Assembly (NCBI GenBank): GCA_023229525.1
Contig: JALNZC010000020.1
Location: forward strand, 7,658 to 71,657
Reading direction: 5' to 3'
Source: Bacteroidales bacterium
GTDB taxonomy: Bacteria; Bacteroidota; Bacteroidia; Bacteroidales; FEN-979
Length of the DNA stretch: 64,000 bases
Part shown: positions 9,293 through 18,633 of the stretch, one piece after another
Layout: each line of letters opens with the position of its first letter
Numbering within the stretch: the stretch's first letter is position 1
Position numbers and translations under genes: made by a program
Notes under the pieces: model-generated
Database searches by the model: none
What the model saw: the letters and a program-made list of their open reading frames with translations, nothing else
What the model was told of the DNA's origin: nothing

Positions 9293-11311
9293 CTAAGAAT
9301 CAACCTTTTTCTGAAGGATTTTTAAATCGTCGCGGATGCGGGCTGCCTCAAGAAAATCCAGATTTTTAACTGCTTCCTCCATTTCTTTTCTGGCTTTGAC
9401 AATTAACTTTTGCAATTTTTCTTTCGGGAGATAAGGGATGATCGGATCGGCGGCAATGTCGATTACCTCTTTTTCGATATAAACGCCGGGTTGTTTTGAA
9501 ATTCCGTCGGCGATAGCTGTTTGACCAAGGATATCAAAGGTCGTTTTAATGATCTGGGTAGGTGTAATGTTATTTAAACTGTTATATGCGATTTGTCTTT
9601 CCCTCCTGCGGTTTGTTTCATTCATCATCCTTTTCATCGACTCGGTCAGTTTATCTGCGTACATGATTACCTTGCTGTTGATGTTCCTGGCAGCCCGGCC
9701 GGCAGTCTGGGTAAGGGATCGTTCCGATCTCAGGAATCCCTCTTTATCGGCATCAAGAATGGCTACCAGCGAAACCTCCGGAAGATCCAATCCTTCCCGT
9801 AACAGATTGACTCCAATCAGGACATCGAAAATACCGAGTCTCAGGTCGCGAAGGATCTCGACCCGCTCCAGCGTATCCACATCGGAGTGAATGTATCTGC
9901 ACCGAATGTTCAATCTGGTAAAATAAACTGCCAATTCTTCTGCCATCCTCTTTGTAAGGGTTGTGACAAGTACCCTTTCCTTTTGTTGAACCCGCAAGTC
10001 AATTTCATTGAGAAGGTCATCGATTTGATTTTGGCTCGGTCTGACTTCAACATATGGATCGAGTAACCCTGTAGGGCGGATTATCTGTTCTACAACTATG
10101 CCTTCACATTGTTGTAATTCGAAATCAGCCGGTGTAGCGCTCACATATATAATCTGGTTAACCAGGGACTCAAATTCTTCAAATTTCAACGGCCGGTTAT
10201 CCATGGCGGAAGGTAACCGGAACCCATACTCAACCAGGGTTTGCTTCCGTGACCTGTCACCGCCGTACATGGCTCTGATCTGTGGCAGGGTGACATGACT
10301 TTCATCTATGACGAACAAATAATCGTCAGGAAAATAATCCAGTAAACAAAACGGGCGGGAACCTGGTGATCTTCCGTCAAAATACCTGGAATAGTTTTCA
10401 ATTCCGGAACAATATCCCAATTCACGCATCATTTCAATATCATAATTGACCCTGTCTTCCAGTCTTTTAGCTTCCAGATCTTTTCCTGTTTCCCGGAAAT
10501 AACCGGTTTGTTTAAATAAATCGTCTTGTATATCAACCAATGCTTCTTTCATTTTGTCCTGGGAGGTCACGAAAATATTGGCCGGGTACAATGTCATAAA
10601 ATCCATAATTTCAATCCGACGACCTGTAAGCGGATCAAACGATTCGATTGTTTCCACATCATCACCAAAGAAAATGATCCTGTACGCCTGGTCGAGATAA
10701 GCCGGAAAGATATCGACTGCATCTCCTTTCACCCTGAATTTCCCCCTGACAAACTCACTTTCTGTTCTTGAATACAAGCTATTCACTAAAGAAAGCAAAA
10801 ATTTATTCCGGCTGATCCGTTCTCCAATCCGGATTTTAATGACATTCTGACTGAAATCATCTGGATTTCCGATCCCATAAATGCAGGAAACCGAAGCCAC
10901 AACGATAATATCTCTTCTGCCCGAAAGCAATGAAGATGATGCGCTTAACCGTAGTTTCTCAATTTCATCGTTAATGGAAAGATCTTTTTCAATATAGGTA
11001 TTTGTCGTCGGGAGATAGGCCTCCGGCTGGTAGTAATCATAGTATGATACAAAGAATTCGACTGCATTTTCAGGAAAAAATTGTTTGAATTCACCATACA
11101 ACTGAGCCGCTAAAGTTTTGTTATGACTGAGCACCAGGGTCGGCCTTTGCACCTGTTGAATGACGTTTGCGATGGTATACGTTTTACCGGAACCGGTAAC
11201 TCCAAGTAATACCTGGCCCGGATCCCCGCGTTGCAACCCTTCAACGAGTTGGCGGATGGCTTCCGGTTGGTCGCCTGTTGGCCTGAAATCGGATGTGATT
11301 TTAAAATCCAG
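9293..11311 (-). CDS. uvrB: Excinuclease ABC subunit B
   Basis: UvrB is the damage-verifying helicase of nucleotide excision repair. The Walker A motif GVTGSGKT, the beta-hairpin region (VSYYDYYQPEAY), the helicase motifs (DESHVTLPQIRAMYGG, AGRAARN) and the C-terminal UvrC-binding helix pair (EMEEAVKNLDFLEAARIRDDL) are all present. The nearest ATG/GTG/TTG-type start is a TTG at 11236, but conserved family sequence continues upstream in frame (DFKITSDFRPTGDQPEAI). I therefore extend the gene to a CTG at 11311-11309, which gives 672 residues, the normal family length. The in-frame stop lies just upstream at 11325-11327, and no canonical start sits between. The gene follows the EEP-family gene with about 11 bp spacing. 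Confidence 0.9.
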   Translation of the reverse strand: MDFKITSDFRPTGDQPEAIRQLVEGLQRGDPGQVLLGVTGSGKTYTIANVIQQVQRPTLVLSHNKTLAAQLYGEFKQFFPENAVEFFVSYYDYYQPEAYLPTTNTYIEKDLSINDEIEKLRLSASSSLLSGRRDIIVVASVSCIYGIGNPDDFSQNVIKIRIGERISRNKFLLSLVNSLYSRTESEFVRGKFRVKGDAVDIFPAYLDQAYRIIFFGDDVETIESFDPLTGRRIEIMDFMTLYPANIFVTSQDKMKEALVDIQDDLFKQTGYFRETGKDLEAKRLEDRVNYDIEMMRELGYCSGIENYSRYFDGRSPGSRPFCLLDYFPDDYLFVIDESHVTLPQIRAMYGGDRSRKQTLVEYGFRLPSAMDNRPLKFEEFESLVNQIIYVSATPADFELQQCEGIVVEQIIRPTGLLDPYVEVRPSQNQIDDLLNEIDLRVQQKERVLVTTLTKRMAEELAVYFTRLNIRCRYIHSDVDTLERVEILRDLRLGIFDVLIGVNLLREGLDLPEVSLVAILDADKEGFLRSERSLTQTAGRAARNINSKVIMYADKLTESMKRMMNETNRRRERQIAYNSLNNITPTQIIKTTFDILGQTAIADGISKQPGVYIEKEVIDIAADPIIPYLPKEKLQKLIVKARKEMEEAVKNLDFLEAARIRDDLKILQKKVDS

Positions 11312-11322
11312 AGGATGCTGTT

Positions 11323-12438
11323 TTAAGGATTAAAAGATAATGTAGTGGTAATGGGATAGTGGTCCGAAAGATCGATATCGAATTTCCGGTATTCAAAGGT
11401 CTTGAAACTTCCCGAATATAATATATAGTCAATTCTGAAGGCGGGAAACCGGCCGGCATAGGTGCTTCCGAAGAACTCTTTTCCGGATGAAATATAAGCA
11501 TCTTTTAACTTATCTGTCAATTTATGGTACGCATAAGAAGATGGTGTATCGTTAAAGTCTCCGGCCATGATAATTGGATATCGGCATGTGTTAATATGCA
11601 AAGACAGGGTATCGACTTCTTTTGCCCTTGCAATGAATGCTTTTCTCAGTTTGGAAAACATTTTTTTTGTACCCTCTTTCAATGGGGTCGTCTCTTCGGT
11701 GGGATCTGCCAGATGGGAATAAAACGAATAATCGTCATTCCCAAACCGGATTGATTCCAGGTGGAGGTTATAAATTCTCAGGGTATCCTTGCCAATGGCA
11801 ATGTCGGTAAATATTCCGAACAAGCTTTTATCCGGAAATTTGAAGAAACCGGAATCAACAACAGGGAAACGGGAAAAAATAATGACTGCATCTATTTTCT
11901 TTTTATCCCAGAACTTACGGTAATTTCCAAAATAGAAGTACTTCATCCCAATTTTTTGTGCATAAGCTTTCAATGCTATCGGATGATCGGGTTCGTTCAA
12001 AAAACATTCCTGAAGGCAGATCACATCTGCGTTCTGTGATAAAAGAAATGAATTAATGCCAGCTCGGATCTCTTTAGCACTTTCCAAACGCTGGCTATCC
12101 CCGAATAGATTAACATTATAACTTACGACTTTAATTTTTTTCCCGGGTTGATAATTTTTAACGGGTAAATGAATCGGATAAATGGATTGAAGATTATTCC
12201 ATCCGATCAATATTGAAATCAACGATATGAAAATATATTTCTTCCATAAAACCAGCCACAGACCTGTAAAAAATATATTGATGATAAGAAAGACCGGGTA
12301 TGCAAGACCTAAAAAAGCAAAATGCCATATTTTGACCGGGCTGACATAAGCGGCAAGATAGGAGGTGAGTAAAGGAATAACAACCAAATAATTAAGTAAA
12401 AGTAAAATTTTTATGATCAGGGATTTATTTTTTTTCAT
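11323..12438 (-). CDS. Membrane-anchored endonuclease/exonuclease/phosphatase (EEP) family protein
   Basis: This is a 371-residue protein with three N-terminal membrane segments (about 8-30, 38-62 and 68-80) and a soluble EEP/DNase I-like phosphodiesterase domain. Family metal and catalytic motifs are visible: SYNVNLF near residue 110, LQECFL (Glu), YNLHLES, MAGDFND (Asp/Asn) and SDHYPI (terminal Asp-His). Members cleave phosphodiesters in nucleic acids, phosphoinositides or sphingolipids; the substrate here is unknown. It sits in a minus-strand run between a rhomboid protease and uvrB with very short spacers, an arrangement suggesting co-transcription with mutL and the rhomboids. Confidence 0.85.
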   Translation of the reverse strand: MKKNKSLIIKILLLLNYLVVIPLLTSYLAAYVSPVKIWHFAFLGLAYPVFLIINIFFTGLWLVLWKKYIFISLISILIGWNNLQSIYPIHLPVKNYQPGKKIKVVSYNVNLFGDSQRLESAKEIRAGINSFLLSQNADVICLQECFLNEPDHPIALKAYAQKIGMKYFYFGNYRKFWDKKKIDAVIIFSRFPVVDSGFFKFPDKSLFGIFTDIAIGKDTLRIYNLHLESIRFGNDDYSFYSHLADPTEETTPLKEGTKKMFSKLRKAFIARAKEVDTLSLHINTCRYPIIMAGDFNDTPSSYAYHKLTDKLKDAYISSGKEFFGSTYAGRFPAFRIDYILYSGSFKTFEYRKFDIDLSDHYPITTTLSFNP

Positions 12439-12441
12439 TGA

Positions 12442-13395
12442 TCATGCTTGTGTTGATCGCCGTTTACCGGAGGTGCTGAATAGGAACTCTTTTTCTTCTT
12501 TTGTCAAGCTGTCATACCCTCCCTTTGAAATTTTTTCGAGAATCTCATCTATACGTTTTTGATTTTCTTTTTTCCTGATGTTGTACTCTTCATCTGATAA
12601 AGGTCGCCGGATATGATCGGATGATCTATTATAAGAACCTTGTTTTGAAGAAAATTTATTCTTAAGATTTGTAAAAAATGAAGGCGAGCTCCGGAAGTTT
12701 CCTGAAGCTTTTGAAGTTTTATAAACCAGGATATAAATAAATCCACAAAGGGCACCTCCTATATGTGCAAGGTGTCCTCCTGCATTACCGGACGGGATCA
12801 TGAAAAAATCAAAAACAAAAAGAATAATGGCCAGATAGAGGATTTTGACCTGTCCAATAAATAAAAGCCGGATAGTATACGTGGGTACATAAAATGAAAT
12901 TGCCGTAACGATGGCCATAACGGAGGCAGAAGCGCCCAATGCAAAGGAAGCGCTGACAATGGGTGAAAATACCGGAAATATATTGAATGCCAGAACATAT
13001 ACTAATCCTCCTGCAATTCCACCCAGGAAATATACATTCAATAATTGCCGTGATGTAAGAAATTCCATAAAAATCTTGCCGAACCAATATAACCACAACA
13101 TGTTAAAAATCAAGTGCCAGATTTCTATGTGAAGGAACATATAGGTAACTAAGGTCCATGGTTTTGAAACCAACAGGGGCAACGATGCCGGTAAGGCAAA
13201 TACATGGAGAATCCAGCCGCTGGTAAGGGAGGTGTCCGGTTTATTATATAAGAACAGGATAACGTTAATCAATTGGATAAATATCCAAACTGCGACATTG
13301 ATAATGATAAGAAATGACAATGCCGAACCCTGCCGGAAAAAACGTTTGAGTTCTTCAAATGGGTTTGATAGCTGATTATTTTGATAATTTATCAT
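12442..13395 (-). CDS. Rhomboid family intramembrane serine protease
   Basis: This is a rhomboid protease with about six transmembrane helices and a charged C-terminal cytoplasmic tail (about residues 230-317). Catalytic elements are visible: Ser in GASASV near residue 156, His in HLAHIGG, and the HxxxN-type pair in HLIFNMLWLYWFG. I start it at the ATG at 13395 (MINYQNN). A TTG ten codons earlier would overlap the upstream gene by 28 bp. The tail contains the sequence RRPLSDEEYN...KENQKRIDEILEKISKGG, common in Bacteroidota rhomboids. It is the second of two tandem rhomboids; the two differ in tail and loops, so they are probably not redundant. Confidence 0.88.
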   Translation of the reverse strand: MINYQNNQLSNPFEELKRFFRQGSALSFLIIINVAVWIFIQLINVILFLYNKPDTSLTSGWILHVFALPASLPLLVSKPWTLVTYMFLHIEIWHLIFNMLWLYWFGKIFMEFLTSRQLLNVYFLGGIAGGLVYVLAFNIFPVFSPIVSASFALGASASVMAIVTAISFYVPTYTIRLLFIGQVKILYLAIILFVFDFFMIPSGNAGGHLAHIGGALCGFIYILVYKTSKASGNFRSSPSFFTNLKNKFSSKQGSYNRSSDHIRRPLSDEEYNIRKKENQKRIDEILEKISKGGYDSLTKEEKEFLFSTSGKRRSTQA

Positions 13396-13397
13396 AG

Positions 13398-14228
13398 TCA
13401 ATAATAAGTGGATTTCTTTTTCCAATAGAGTATCAGAAAAAATCCAAAGACCATTCCCCCGAGATGTGCAAAATGAGCAACATTATCGCTGGGATTATTT
13501 GATATTCCGGAGAAAATTTCGATTGCCCCGTAAAGTATCACGATCCATTTAGCTTTAATGGGAAATAAAAAATAGATATAAACCAGCATATTCGGGAACA
13601 TCATCCCAAAAGCCAGAAGGATCCCATAGACAGCTCCGGAAGCGCCGATAGTTGGAACATCCATGTGAAGTTTGATCAACTGATCGGTAAATTCAACGGA
13701 TTGGGCAGCAAAACCAGGAGCATTCTTTGTGATGGACCATTCATTTATGAAATTCCTTACGGTACCTTCGGCTTCATAATAGTGTGGGTAGTAATGGCGC
13801 ACAAAAGCAATAAAACCATCCAGTGTGGGATTCATACTGTATGCATTGGCCGCTGCCTGAATAGACGATATATCCCACCAGTTCACAAGGGTTTGAATTA
13901 ATCCTGCTCCGATACCGGTAATGAGGTAATAGGTTAAAAAACGTTTGGGGCCCCAAACATTTTCCAACAGGTATCCAAACATCCAGAGGGCAAACATATT
14001 CCAGAAAACATGCCAGAAATTAGCATGCAGAAACATGTATGTAACAAACTGGTAAGGACGAAATAATTCCGATTGAAAATAGTGCAGACCCAGGAGGTTG
14101 TCTAAGTCTATTCCAAATGCCGTATTGAATGAAATGGTGGCCAGGTAAAACAAGCCATTGATAATGAGCAGGTTTTTGACTACCGGAGGAAGAAGACTAA
14201 AGCCGGCCGGACTGTATTGTTGTGACAT
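13398..14228 (-). CDS. Rhomboid family intramembrane serine protease
   Basis: This is a 276-residue rhomboid with about six helices. Catalytic Ser197 lies in GASGAVYG and His255 in HFAHLGGM; the HANFWHVFWNMFALW block holds the conserved His and Asn of helix 2. An unusually long, soluble-looking insertion of roughly 75 residues (about 115-190, rich in aromatic and charged residues) separates helices 3 and 4. Such insertions may gate substrate access, but this is inference. It lies directly downstream of mutL (15 bp) and upstream of the second rhomboid (2 bp), forming a probable operon. Substrates are unknown. Confidence 0.88.
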   Translation of the reverse strand: MSQQYSPAGFSLLPPVVKNLLIINGLFYLATISFNTAFGIDLDNLLGLHYFQSELFRPYQFVTYMFLHANFWHVFWNMFALWMFGYLLENVWGPKRFLTYYLITGIGAGLIQTLVNWWDISSIQAAANAYSMNPTLDGFIAFVRHYYPHYYEAEGTVRNFINEWSITKNAPGFAAQSVEFTDQLIKLHMDVPTIGASGAVYGILLAFGMMFPNMLVYIYFLFPIKAKWIVILYGAIEIFSGISNNPSDNVAHFAHLGGMVFGFFLILYWKKKSTYY

Positions 14229-14243
14229 GGTTTATAAACCTGT

Positions 14244-16073
14244 TTATAATTTAAATTTTTGCTTTAATTCTTCAAACGAAAGTATGGCCATGGTTAGTTT
14301 ACCTTCGGGTGAAATTTCGGGAACCTTACATGCAAAAAGACTTTCAATAATAGAAAAGATCTCTTCAGGCTGCAAGTTTTTTCCCCTTTTTATCGCGGTT
14401 TTTTTTGCCAGGGTTCGGGCTAAAATTTGTGTCTGTGATGATTTATTCTCAGGGATTGATGATTTCAACGATTCAAGTATGGATTCAATTAGCCCATCGA
14501 TGTTTGAATCTTGCAATGTAGATGGAACGGAACTGACGATGAGCGAATCCTTCCCAAATTCAGCAATATCAAACCCCAGGAATAAAAAATGGTCCTTCCA
14601 TGCCTGAAAAAAACACAGATCGTCTGGCGTAAGATGTATTGTCACGGGGATCAGTAAATGTTGGCCTGATACTTCTTTCCGTTCCACCTGGTCAATGAAA
14701 CGCTCATAAAGGATGCGTTCGTGAGCATGTTGCTGATCAATAACAATGACTCCGGATTGCGAATGGGTTACAATAAAAGAATTTTGTATTTGAAAACTTT
14801 TTTTCCTATCCACCAGCGCTTCTTTGTATAATAATTCTGCTGAAGGAGGGATATCAAAATTTTGTTTGGGCAGCTTTTCTTGTTGATAAAAGTCATTCAT
14901 GGCCTTCATGGTTTGACTTGAAGAAGAAGGAAACGAAATTTGATTTTGGGGCCTTATCTTCTTTTCGAAGGGATTGTAGTCGGGATTTATTGTTATGGAG
15001 GGTTGGCGGATTTCTTTGTCGCTGGGGAGAGGGGGAACGTTCATGCTATGTTCGACATCGAAATCGAGAGATGGAGATAAGCTGTATTTCCCTATGGATT
15101 GTTTGACCGCTGCAAATAAGATGGCATATATGCTTTTAATATCCTGGAAATTGATCTCCGTTTTAGTGGGGTGGATGTTGACATCGATGGTATGAGGATC
15201 AACTTCTAAAAAAATAAAATAAGAAGGAAAAGATTCTTTTGAGATTAATTCCTGAAAGGCATTTTCGACAGCATGATGCAGGTAAGGGCTTCTCATGAAC
15301 CGCCCGTTTGTAAAAAAATATTGTTCCCCCTTTGTTTTCTTCGCAAATTCGGGTTTCCCAATAAATCCGGAAAGGTTGACAAGTGCTGTTTTTTGTTCAA
15401 CCGGGATCAGTCTTTGTCCATAGGAGGAACCATAAAGGCTGATAATGCGTTGTTTCAGGTTACCTGCTGGAATCTGGAAAAGAACTTTATCCTGGTTATA
15501 AAATGTAAATGCGATTGTTGGGTTAACAAGGGAGATACGAAAAAACTCTTCGATGATATTTTTCAGTTCAATGGTATTGGATTTCAAAAAGTTTCTGCGT
15601 GCGGGAACGTTAAAGAAAAGATTTTTCACACTAACTGAGGTTCCGTTCTGACAGGATATAGGATTTTGACCTTTGAAAACGGTTCCTTCAATGTTGATCC
15701 TGGTCCCTATTTCATCTTCATGACGTTTTGATTTCAATTCTACCTGTGCCACCGATGCTATTGATGCGAGGGCTTCTCCCCTGAAACCCAGGGTTCGGAT
15801 GGCCATCAGGTCGTCCGCTTTTTCAATTTTTGATGTAGCATGCCGCTCAAAACACATCCTGGCATCTCTTTCCGACATACCACAACCGTTATCAATTACC
15901 TGGATCAATGTTTTTCCTGCTTCCCTGATGATGACTTTTATTTCGGTAGCGCCTGCATCTATCGTATTCTCAAGAAGTTCTTTAAGTGCAGAAGCCGGCC
16001 GTTGAACAACTTCTCCGGCCGCAATCTGGTTAGCAACGGAATCGGGCAACAAATGAATGATATCTGTCATCAT
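14244..16073 (-). CDS. mutL: DNA mismatch repair protein MutL
   Basis: The 609-residue protein has the GHKL ATPase motifs in order: AAGEVVQRPASALKELLEN, the DNGCGM nucleotide-binding loop, and TLGFRGEALASIASV. It continues through the transducer domain (DVNIHPTKTEINF). The C-terminal dimerisation domain shows an endonuclease-type signature, DQQHAHERILYE, while the last metal-site motif is reduced to SPEGKLT, as in other Bacteroidota. MutL couples MutS mismatch recognition to strand incision and excision. ATG codons at 16073 and 16070 are both possible starts; MTDIIHLLPD (the second) looks like the usual family start. A TAATTTTG promoter element lies immediately upstream. Confidence 0.95.
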   Translation of the reverse strand: MMTDIIHLLPDSVANQIAAGEVVQRPASALKELLENTIDAGATEIKVIIREAGKTLIQVIDNGCGMSERDARMCFERHATSKIEKADDLMAIRTLGFRGEALASIASVAQVELKSKRHEDEIGTRINIEGTVFKGQNPISCQNGTSVSVKNLFFNVPARRNFLKSNTIELKNIIEEFFRISLVNPTIAFTFYNQDKVLFQIPAGNLKQRIISLYGSSYGQRLIPVEQKTALVNLSGFIGKPEFAKKTKGEQYFFTNGRFMRSPYLHHAVENAFQELISKESFPSYFIFLEVDPHTIDVNIHPTKTEINFQDIKSIYAILFAAVKQSIGKYSLSPSLDFDVEHSMNVPPLPSDKEIRQPSITINPDYNPFEKKIRPQNQISFPSSSSQTMKAMNDFYQQEKLPKQNFDIPPSAELLYKEALVDRKKSFQIQNSFIVTHSQSGVIVIDQQHAHERILYERFIDQVERKEVSGQHLLIPVTIHLTPDDLCFFQAWKDHFLFLGFDIAEFGKDSLIVSSVPSTLQDSNIDGLIESILESLKSSIPENKSSQTQILARTLAKKTAIKRGKNLQPEEIFSIIESLFACKVPEISPEGKLTMAILSFEELKQKFKL

Positions 16074-16075
16074 TG

Positions 16076-16083
16076 CAAAATTA
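16076..16083 (-). promoter_or_regulatory. TAnnTTTG -7 element of mutL
   Basis: On the minus strand TAATTTTG, the Bacteroidota -7 consensus, ends three bases before the first ATG of mutL. The transcript would have almost no leader, or translation would begin at the second ATG. No clear -33 TTG at 19-21 bp was found, so this rests on one box. Confidence 0.4.
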
Positions 16084-16265
16084 CACCATTTTTATTAAGG
16101 AGGATTTTTCTGACCTGTAAAATACGGAGAAGCAAATGTTGTCAGGGATTCCAACAACCCGTACATCTTATCCCGAAGATGCACTTTAAAAAGTCAGTCT
16201 TGGTGATTAATTGTTGTCTGTCAAGAACATAACCTTCTACAATGAGTCGAAGAATGAAAATCCGG

Positions 16266-16826
16266 TTAAAACCTGGATCTGTCCAGAACCGGAAATCTCA
16301 ATTGCAGCAAGAAGAAGGCTCCGTAAAAGACTGCACTGAAAAAGGTCGTTCCCAGGAGATCATTCACAAAGAATGATATTCCGCTTGTAGTATCACGGAA
16401 AAAAGCGAGACCGGCTGCATAACATTCTATAAGACCGGCGAAAGTCTGGGGATAGAATGGACTTACCAGCCAGGCAGAAAAGTTGGTTATCAGAAAAAAG
16501 ATAACCGCAGAAGTAAAGGAGGCAAGAAGCACCGATCCCACATTCACTCTTTTTCGGATAAACATGCCGATAAGAACTGTGATGGCAAAACTCAAATAGA
16601 CAGCAGGCATGCTGGCATGCAGACCTATGATGAGATCGCTGAACAGCATTGCTGCGATCGGAATGGCGAAAACATATTGTTTCCGTTCAACATAGGAACC
16701 GGCAAAGAGTGCCATGGCTGCAATCGGCGTGAAATTTGGCCAATGGGGCAACAGTCGCATAAGCGCTGCCGCCAGGATGATAGAAAAGACAACAATAAAT
16801 CTAGGATTGATAGATTTATATTTCAT
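16266..16826 (-). CDS. Multi-pass membrane protein, ECF-S/DUF6580-like
   Basis: This is a hydrophobic protein of about 186 residues with five to six membrane helices. I start it at ATG 16826 (MKYKSINPRF), since the 18 residues upstream look non-conserved. Features are NFTPIAAMALFAGSYV in the first pair of helices, a central SDLIIGLH motif with a membrane-embedded acidic residue, and NFSAWL followed by a loop with Phe/Tyr. This pattern fits the DUF6580 family of putative transport proteins, related to substrate-binding subunits of ECF vitamin transporters. No energising ATPase is adjacent. The ligand is not predictable. Confidence 0.6.
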   Translation of the reverse strand: MKYKSINPRFIVVFSIILAAALMRLLPHWPNFTPIAAMALFAGSYVERKQYVFAIPIAAMLFSDLIIGLHASMPAVYLSFAITVLIGMFIRKRVNVGSVLLASFTSAVIFFLITNFSAWLVSPFYPQTFAGLIECYAAGLAFFRDTTSGISFFVNDLLGTTFFSAVFYGAFFLLQLRFPVLDRSRF

Positions 16827-16941
16827 TGATGTATCGGTTTTGGTTTTACAAAAATAATAAATCATTTCAATTTTCAGCAACTTCGTATAAAAATTCTTTT
16901 TTAATTTTGAGCTTTCTCAAAACATCTCTAAAATAGAGCAA

Positions 16942-18576
16942 ATGATGACAAAAAGCAGATTTCTTTTATTATTATTTATTCCAATTATTTTATTCGGATG
17001 CAGGATGAAGATACCCATTGATTTGCTGGTCTTCAACGGAAAAATATATTCCGTTGATAGTGTAAACCATGTTTATGACGCCATGGCGGTCAGGAATGGA
17101 AAAATTTATGATGTCGGGAAATCCGCGGATCTGAGGGCCCGGTACAAAGCTGTTCAGGAACTTGACGCACAGGGGAATTCAATCTTTCCGGGTTTTATTG
17201 ACGCCCATTGTCATTTCCTTGGGTTTGCCCTGAACCAGCAGTATGCCGATCTCACCGGAGCCCAGTCATTCGATGAAGTGATAGAAAGGCTTAAACAAGC
17301 CAGTGACAGGATGCCGGACAGTTGGCTGAAAGGACGCGGATGGGACCAGAATCTCTGGAAAAACAAGGAATTTCCGGACAAATCCAAACTTGATGCTTTA
17401 TACCCCGACAGACCCGTAATGTTAATCCGGGTGGACGGTCATTCCGTTTTATGTAACCAGAAAGCTTTGTCCCTGGCAGGTATTGGGCTGGTGAACAACT
17501 TTAAACCGGGAGAAGTCGAAGTGAAAAATGGTAAACTCACCGGTATTCTGAGTGAAAATGCTGCTGACAAGATGAAAAGTATTGTGCCAACACCCGACAG
17601 ACGGGTTAAGCAAATACTCCTGAAAAAAGCTGAAAACCTTTGTTTTTCTGTCGGTCTTTGTATGGTGAATGACGCTGGTCTTGATTACGAAGATATCCGG
17701 TTGATGGATTCCATGCAACGGTCCGGATCCCTGAAAATACGAATTTATGCGATGCTCAATCCGACTACCCGTAACATGAAAGAGTATGTAGATCACGGTC
17801 CGTATGAAACGGAAAAACTTACTGTACGGTCCATCAAAATGTACGCGGATGGTAGCCTCGGGAGCAGGACAGCCCTGATGAAGAGTCCATATAGCGACGA
17901 TCCCGGAAAAACAGGGATCCAGGTAACTCCGACCGATTCCATAATACAAATATGTAAGATTGCCTATGAAAAGGGATTTCAGATGAATACGCATTGCATC
18001 GGGGATTCTGCTGTAAGGATGATCCTCGATATCTACGGCTCTTTTCTGAAAGGGAAAAATGATCTAAGATGGAGAATTGAGCATGCCCAGGTAGTTGATT
18101 TACAGGATTTACACTTGTTTGCAGATTATTCCGTCATTCCTTCGGTTCAGGCTACACATGCCACGTCGGATATGCACTGGGCAAAAAGCAGGATAGGTCA
18201 GGTTCGGATCAAAAGAGCCTACGCTTACAAACAACTCTTATTGCAAAATGGATGGATTCCAAATGGTACTGACTTCCCGATTGAAAATATATCTCCGATT
18301 CTTACTTTTTATGCAGCTGTGGCCAGAAGAGATTTAAGCGGTTATCCCGAAGGTGGTTTCCAGATGGAAAATGCACTGACCAGGGAAGAAGCGCTGCGAT
18401 CGATCACAATATGGGCAGCAAAAGCGGATTTTTTAGATTGGAGATCAGGAAGTCTTGAAGTTGGTAAAAATGCGGACTTTGTGATACTTAGCAAGGACAT
18501 TATGCAGGTACAAGTTCAGGAAATTCCGTTGGTAAAGGTTCTTCAAACTTATATTAGCGGAGAGAGGGTGCATTAA
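16942..18576 (+). CDS. Lipoprotein amidohydrolase, YtcJ-like
   Basis: This is a 544-residue metal-dependent hydrolase of the amidohydrolase superfamily, YtcJ/exoenzyme-regulatory-like subgroup. A lipoprotein signal peptide ends at Cys20 (IILFGC). Metal ligands are visible as DAHCHF near residue 90, the THC (His) and IEHAQ blocks near residues 352 and 375, and the late Asp in NGTDFPIENISP. The TIM-barrel is complete and the C-terminal small beta domain is present (GKNADFVILSKDI). It probably hydrolyses an amide or ester in the periplasm or at the cell surface; the substrate is unknown. It stands alone, divergent from the membrane protein at 16266. Confidence 0.82.
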   Translation: MMTKSRFLLLLFIPIILFGCRMKIPIDLLVFNGKIYSVDSVNHVYDAMAVRNGKIYDVGKSADLRARYKAVQELDAQGNSIFPGFIDAHCHFLGFALNQQYADLTGAQSFDEVIERLKQASDRMPDSWLKGRGWDQNLWKNKEFPDKSKLDALYPDRPVMLIRVDGHSVLCNQKALSLAGIGLVNNFKPGEVEVKNGKLTGILSENAADKMKSIVPTPDRRVKQILLKKAENLCFSVGLCMVNDAGLDYEDIRLMDSMQRSGSLKIRIYAMLNPTTRNMKEYVDHGPYETEKLTVRSIKMYADGSLGSRTALMKSPYSDDPGKTGIQVTPTDSIIQICKIAYEKGFQMNTHCIGDSAVRMILDIYGSFLKGKNDLRWRIEHAQVVDLQDLHLFADYSVIPSVQATHATSDMHWAKSRIGQVRIKRAYAYKQLLLQNGWIPNGTDFPIENISPILTFYAAVARRDLSGYPEGGFQMENALTREEALRSITIWAAKADFLDWRSGSLEVGKNADFVILSKDIMQVQVQEIPLVKVLQTYISGERVH

Positions 18577-18580
18577 AAAA

Positions 18581-18608
18581 AAGAGCTGCCCAAACAGGAA
18601 CAGCTCTT
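18581..18608 (-). terminator. Rho-independent terminator
   Basis: A perfect 8-bp stem (AAGAGCTG / CAGCTCTT) with a 12-base loop is followed on the minus strand by a run of eight T (bases 18580-18573). It lies 26 bp downstream of the minus-strand secreted-protein gene ending at 18634. It also lies directly after the stop of the amidohydrolase on the plus strand, so it may shield both transcripts. Confidence 0.75.
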
Positions 18609-18633
18609 GGATATTACGTAAAGTATTTCTTTT

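Noticed and set aside
11236..11238. TTG at 11236 as the uvrB start
   Set aside because: It would delete the conserved PTGDQP motif and about 25 residues shared by UvrB proteins.
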